A stretch of 8,470 bases of DNA from an uncultured Arsenicibacter sp. (GTDB lineage Bacteria; Bacteroidota; Bacteroidia; Cytophagales; Spirosomataceae), in NCBI RefSeq assembly GCF_945952095.1, contig NZ_CAMFHL010000296.1, positions 1 through 8,470 on the forward strand. Reading direction: 5' to 3'. The translations under genes were made by a program, and so were the position numbers. Of this stretch, positions 6,996 to 8,470 are shown piece after piece. The notes under the pieces are model-generated. The model was not told where the DNA came from and did not search any database. It worked only from the letters and a program-made list of their open reading frames with translations. Every line of letters starts with the position of its first letter. Position 1 is the first letter of the stretch.

Positions 6996-7688
6996 ATGAC
7001 CCCGAATGCACATACAGGCCAGTTGGTAGACCGTACGGTTGAGGCCTTTAACGGAGAGGCAATTACCGTTTCGGCACAGGATGGCATCTCTCTGATCGAT
7101 AACTGGATCAGCTTCCTGCATAGTGGTGACGCATCGACGAACCCGGTTGCAAGCCTGCTCAGCGAACTCAAACTTGAACTACAGCGGGGTAATCCCGACA
7201 GCAATCATATTCAGGATGTATTGTTACAGCTCTCGGACCGCGCCTATGAGGCAGCCAAAGGACAGGAAGAACTGGCGCAGAACCAGCTGAAAGAGCTTAG
7301 CGCCGCGCTGCGGGAGTTTAGCCGGCAACTGGGCGGCGAACGCGGTGATGCCAATACCGCAGGTCGTGCGCCTATGACCAGCACCGTTGGTCAGACCAGC
7401 ATTGCCGGTGTGGCTAACGTGACGGTAAATGATGCAACGCCAACCAGTACGCTTAGCGGACAGTACCACACTCAGTCGGATGCGGGCAATACGCAGGCAA
7501 CTCCCGGCGACGATGAGGCCATGACCGAAAACACGCAGGGTGGCGGGGCATATGGCTCCGGATACGGTACCGGCTCATCGGCGGTGGAAGACGACGAAAC
7601 CTCAGGCACCGGCCGTGGCACAGCTGGCGATATGGACGACAACACCAGTCGTCAGCAGGAAAATACTGAATTGCATGGTAACGAATAA
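6996..7688 (+). CDS. Unrecognised helical protein with acidic low-complexity tail (paralogue A)
   Basis: I do not recognise this protein of 230 residues. Residues 7-114 form a helical domain that matches the whole of the next protein. Shared landmarks are I34-D35-x-W37, E57-L58, G65-x-P67-D68, Q78-L79, and a final helix L98...R106-x-F108...L112. Residues 115-230 are a low-complexity region rich in Gly, Thr, Ser, Asp, Glu and Asn, with GGGAYGSGYGTGSS and a very acidic end. It is probably disordered. There is no signal peptide or membrane segment, so a cytoplasmic location is likely. The start at 6996 is preceded by A-rich DNA (ACAACAAAACAACGTT) with no Shine-Dalgarno, typical for this phylum. 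It is the first gene of an apparent operon, with 11 bp to the paralogue and then a phosphofructokinase. A structural, stress or regulatory role is guesswork. Confidence 0.85.
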   Translation: MTPNAHTGQLVDRTVEAFNGEAITVSAQDGISLIDNWISFLHSGDASTNPVASLLSELKLELQRGNPDSNHIQDVLLQLSDRAYEAAKGQEELAQNQLKELSAALREFSRQLGGERGDANTAGRAPMTSTVGQTSIAGVANVTVNDATPTSTLSGQYHTQSDAGNTQATPGDDEAMTENTQGGGAYGSGYGTGSSAVEDDETSGTGRGTAGDMDDNTSRQQENTELHGNE

Positions 7689-7699
7689 ACGAAACGGCA

Positions 7700-8044
7700 A
7701 TGGGCTCTAACAATCTGGAACAAAGCATGCTCGACGATACGCTGACCCTGTTCCGGCAAAACGAATCATCGGCAGTTTCACCTGCGCAGGGTGTTATGAT
7801 GATTGACGGCTGGTTGCAGGCGCTGGATAAGGACCCGCACCTTGGCCATATCAAAGACGATCTGACGGAGCTGCGCAATCAACTTAATGCCGGTCACCCT
7901 GATCCGGGTAAAGTCCGGACGCTCATGGGGCAGCTGGCTAATCAGGTTGAGGATGTAGCGCAGGGACCTTATTCGCAGGGGCAATGGACCGGTGGCTTAC
8001 AAAGCATGGCACAAATCATACGGCAATTCGGGAATAGCCTGTAA
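7700..8044 (+). CDS. Unrecognised small helical protein (paralogue B)
   Basis: This 114-residue protein has no family I can name. It equals the N-terminal domain of the preceding gene product without the tail. I35-D36-x-W38, E57-L58, G65-x-P67-D68 and Q78-L79 align almost position for position, as does the last helix L100...R108-x-F110...L114. Identity by eye is about a quarter to a third in the best-conserved stretches, so the duplication is old. There is no signal peptide and no cysteine. Helical propensity is high up to residue 87, then a Gly/Gln-rich turn (QGPYSQGQWTGG) precedes the last helix. It lies 11 bp after paralogue A and 29 bp before the phosphofructokinase gene, in the same direction, so co-transcription is likely. 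Two linked paralogues suggest hetero-oligomer formation, which is inference. Confidence 0.87.
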   Translation: MGSNNLEQSMLDDTLTLFRQNESSAVSPAQGVMMIDGWLQALDKDPHLGHIKDDLTELRNQLNAGHPDPGKVRTLMGQLANQVEDVAQGPYSQGQWTGGLQSMAQIIRQFGNSL

Positions 8045-8073
8045 TTTGGGGCTTCATTCAACCTCCCGAACAC

Positions 8074-8470
8074 ATGATTGTCACATTAACCTTAAATCCT
8101 GCCGTTGATACCAGCACAACCGTTGAGCAGTTTGTGCCGGAGCAGAAACTACGCTGTGCGGCTCCGCGCCACGATGCGGGCGGGGGCGGTATCAACGTCT
8201 CGAAAGCCATCCGGCGGCTGGGCGGTGAGTCACTGGCCTTGTTTACGTCGGGTCGTACGCAGGGACTGCTGTTGCAGGAACTGATAGAAAAAGAAGGGAT
8301 TACCCATCAAATTATTGGTATTGAAGGCAGTACGCGGGAAAACTTTATTGTTACCGAAACATCCACCAACAACCAATACCGGTTTGGGATGCCCGGTCCG
8401 GCGTTGACGAGTGCCGAAGCCGATGTGTGCCTCGCGGCCCTGCGCACGCTGAACGGGGCAACCTATGTAG
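8074..8470 (+). CDS. pfkB: PfkB-type phosphofructokinase, 3' partial
   Basis: This is the N-terminal 132 residues of a ribokinase-family sugar-phosphate kinase, cut by the window edge (full-length members are about 310 residues). The opening MIVTLTLNPAVDTS is typical of the 1-phosphofructokinase/PfkB group. EQKLRCAAP at 23-31 and GGGGINVSKAIRRLGG at 36-51, the substrate-binding glycine motif, match E. coli PfkB closely. TRENFIV at 87-93 and QYRFGMPGPAL at 101-111 also follow the 6-phosphofructokinase II pattern. The enzyme should phosphorylate fructose 6-phosphate with ATP in glycolysis; fructose 1-phosphate or tagatose 6-phosphate cannot be excluded from this fragment. The catalytic Asp and ATP site lie beyond the window. 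It follows paralogue B by 29 bp with no terminator between, so it probably shares that transcript. Confidence 0.9.
   Translation, partial: MIVTLTLNPAVDTSTTVEQFVPEQKLRCAAPRHDAGGGGINVSKAIRRLGGESLALFTSGRTQGLLLQELIEKEGITHQIIGIEGSTRENFIVTETSTNNQYRFGMPGPALTSAEADVCLAALRTLNGATYV

Overview
The window looks like the start of a draft contig from a Bacteroidota genome, probably Cytophagales and Spirosoma-like (inference). Three things point there: a one-chain hybrid two-component regulator (propeller, histidine kinase, receiver, AraC-type HTH), start codons preceded by A-rich DNA rather than Shine-Dalgarno sequences, and near-matches to the Bacteroidota promoter (TTG about 20 nt before TAnnTTTG). Bases 1-47 are not genomic. 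They are an Illumina Nextera i5-side adapter with an 8-base index, so genomic sequence begins at 48 and the first gene is cut there.

Layout: (1) 48-3325 (+), hybrid two-component regulator missing its N-terminus. (2) A perfect 13-bp hairpin at the convergent junction. (3) 3388-4806 (-), secreted protein with seven calcium-type FG-GAP/VCBS repeats and a C-terminal Ig-like region. (4) 4807-5292, a gene-poor stretch with two tandem 21-bp direct repeats just upstream of a promoter-like element for gene 3, and the terminator of the next gene. (5) 5293-5697 (-), ribosome-rescue peptidyl-tRNA hydrolase ArfB. (6) 5880-6836 (+), exported, mostly helical protein of unknown function, closed by a strong terminator. 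(7) 6996-7688, 7700-8044 and 8074 to the window end (+), a tight apparent operon of two small unrecognised proteins and a PfkB-type phosphofructokinase cut by the window edge.

The most interesting point is the last cluster. The two small proteins are clearly paralogous by eye, with motifs such as I-D-x-W and E-L...L..G.P-D at nearly identical positions. The first carries an extra low-complexity acidic tail of about 115 residues. They sit directly upstream of a glycolytic sugar-phosphate kinase. I do not recognise the family; it is the best candidate here for undescribed biology. The second point is the tandem 21-bp repeat, which has the geometry of an activator site at the promoter of the secreted propeller protein. 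No RNA genes, insertion sequences or CRISPR arrays were seen.
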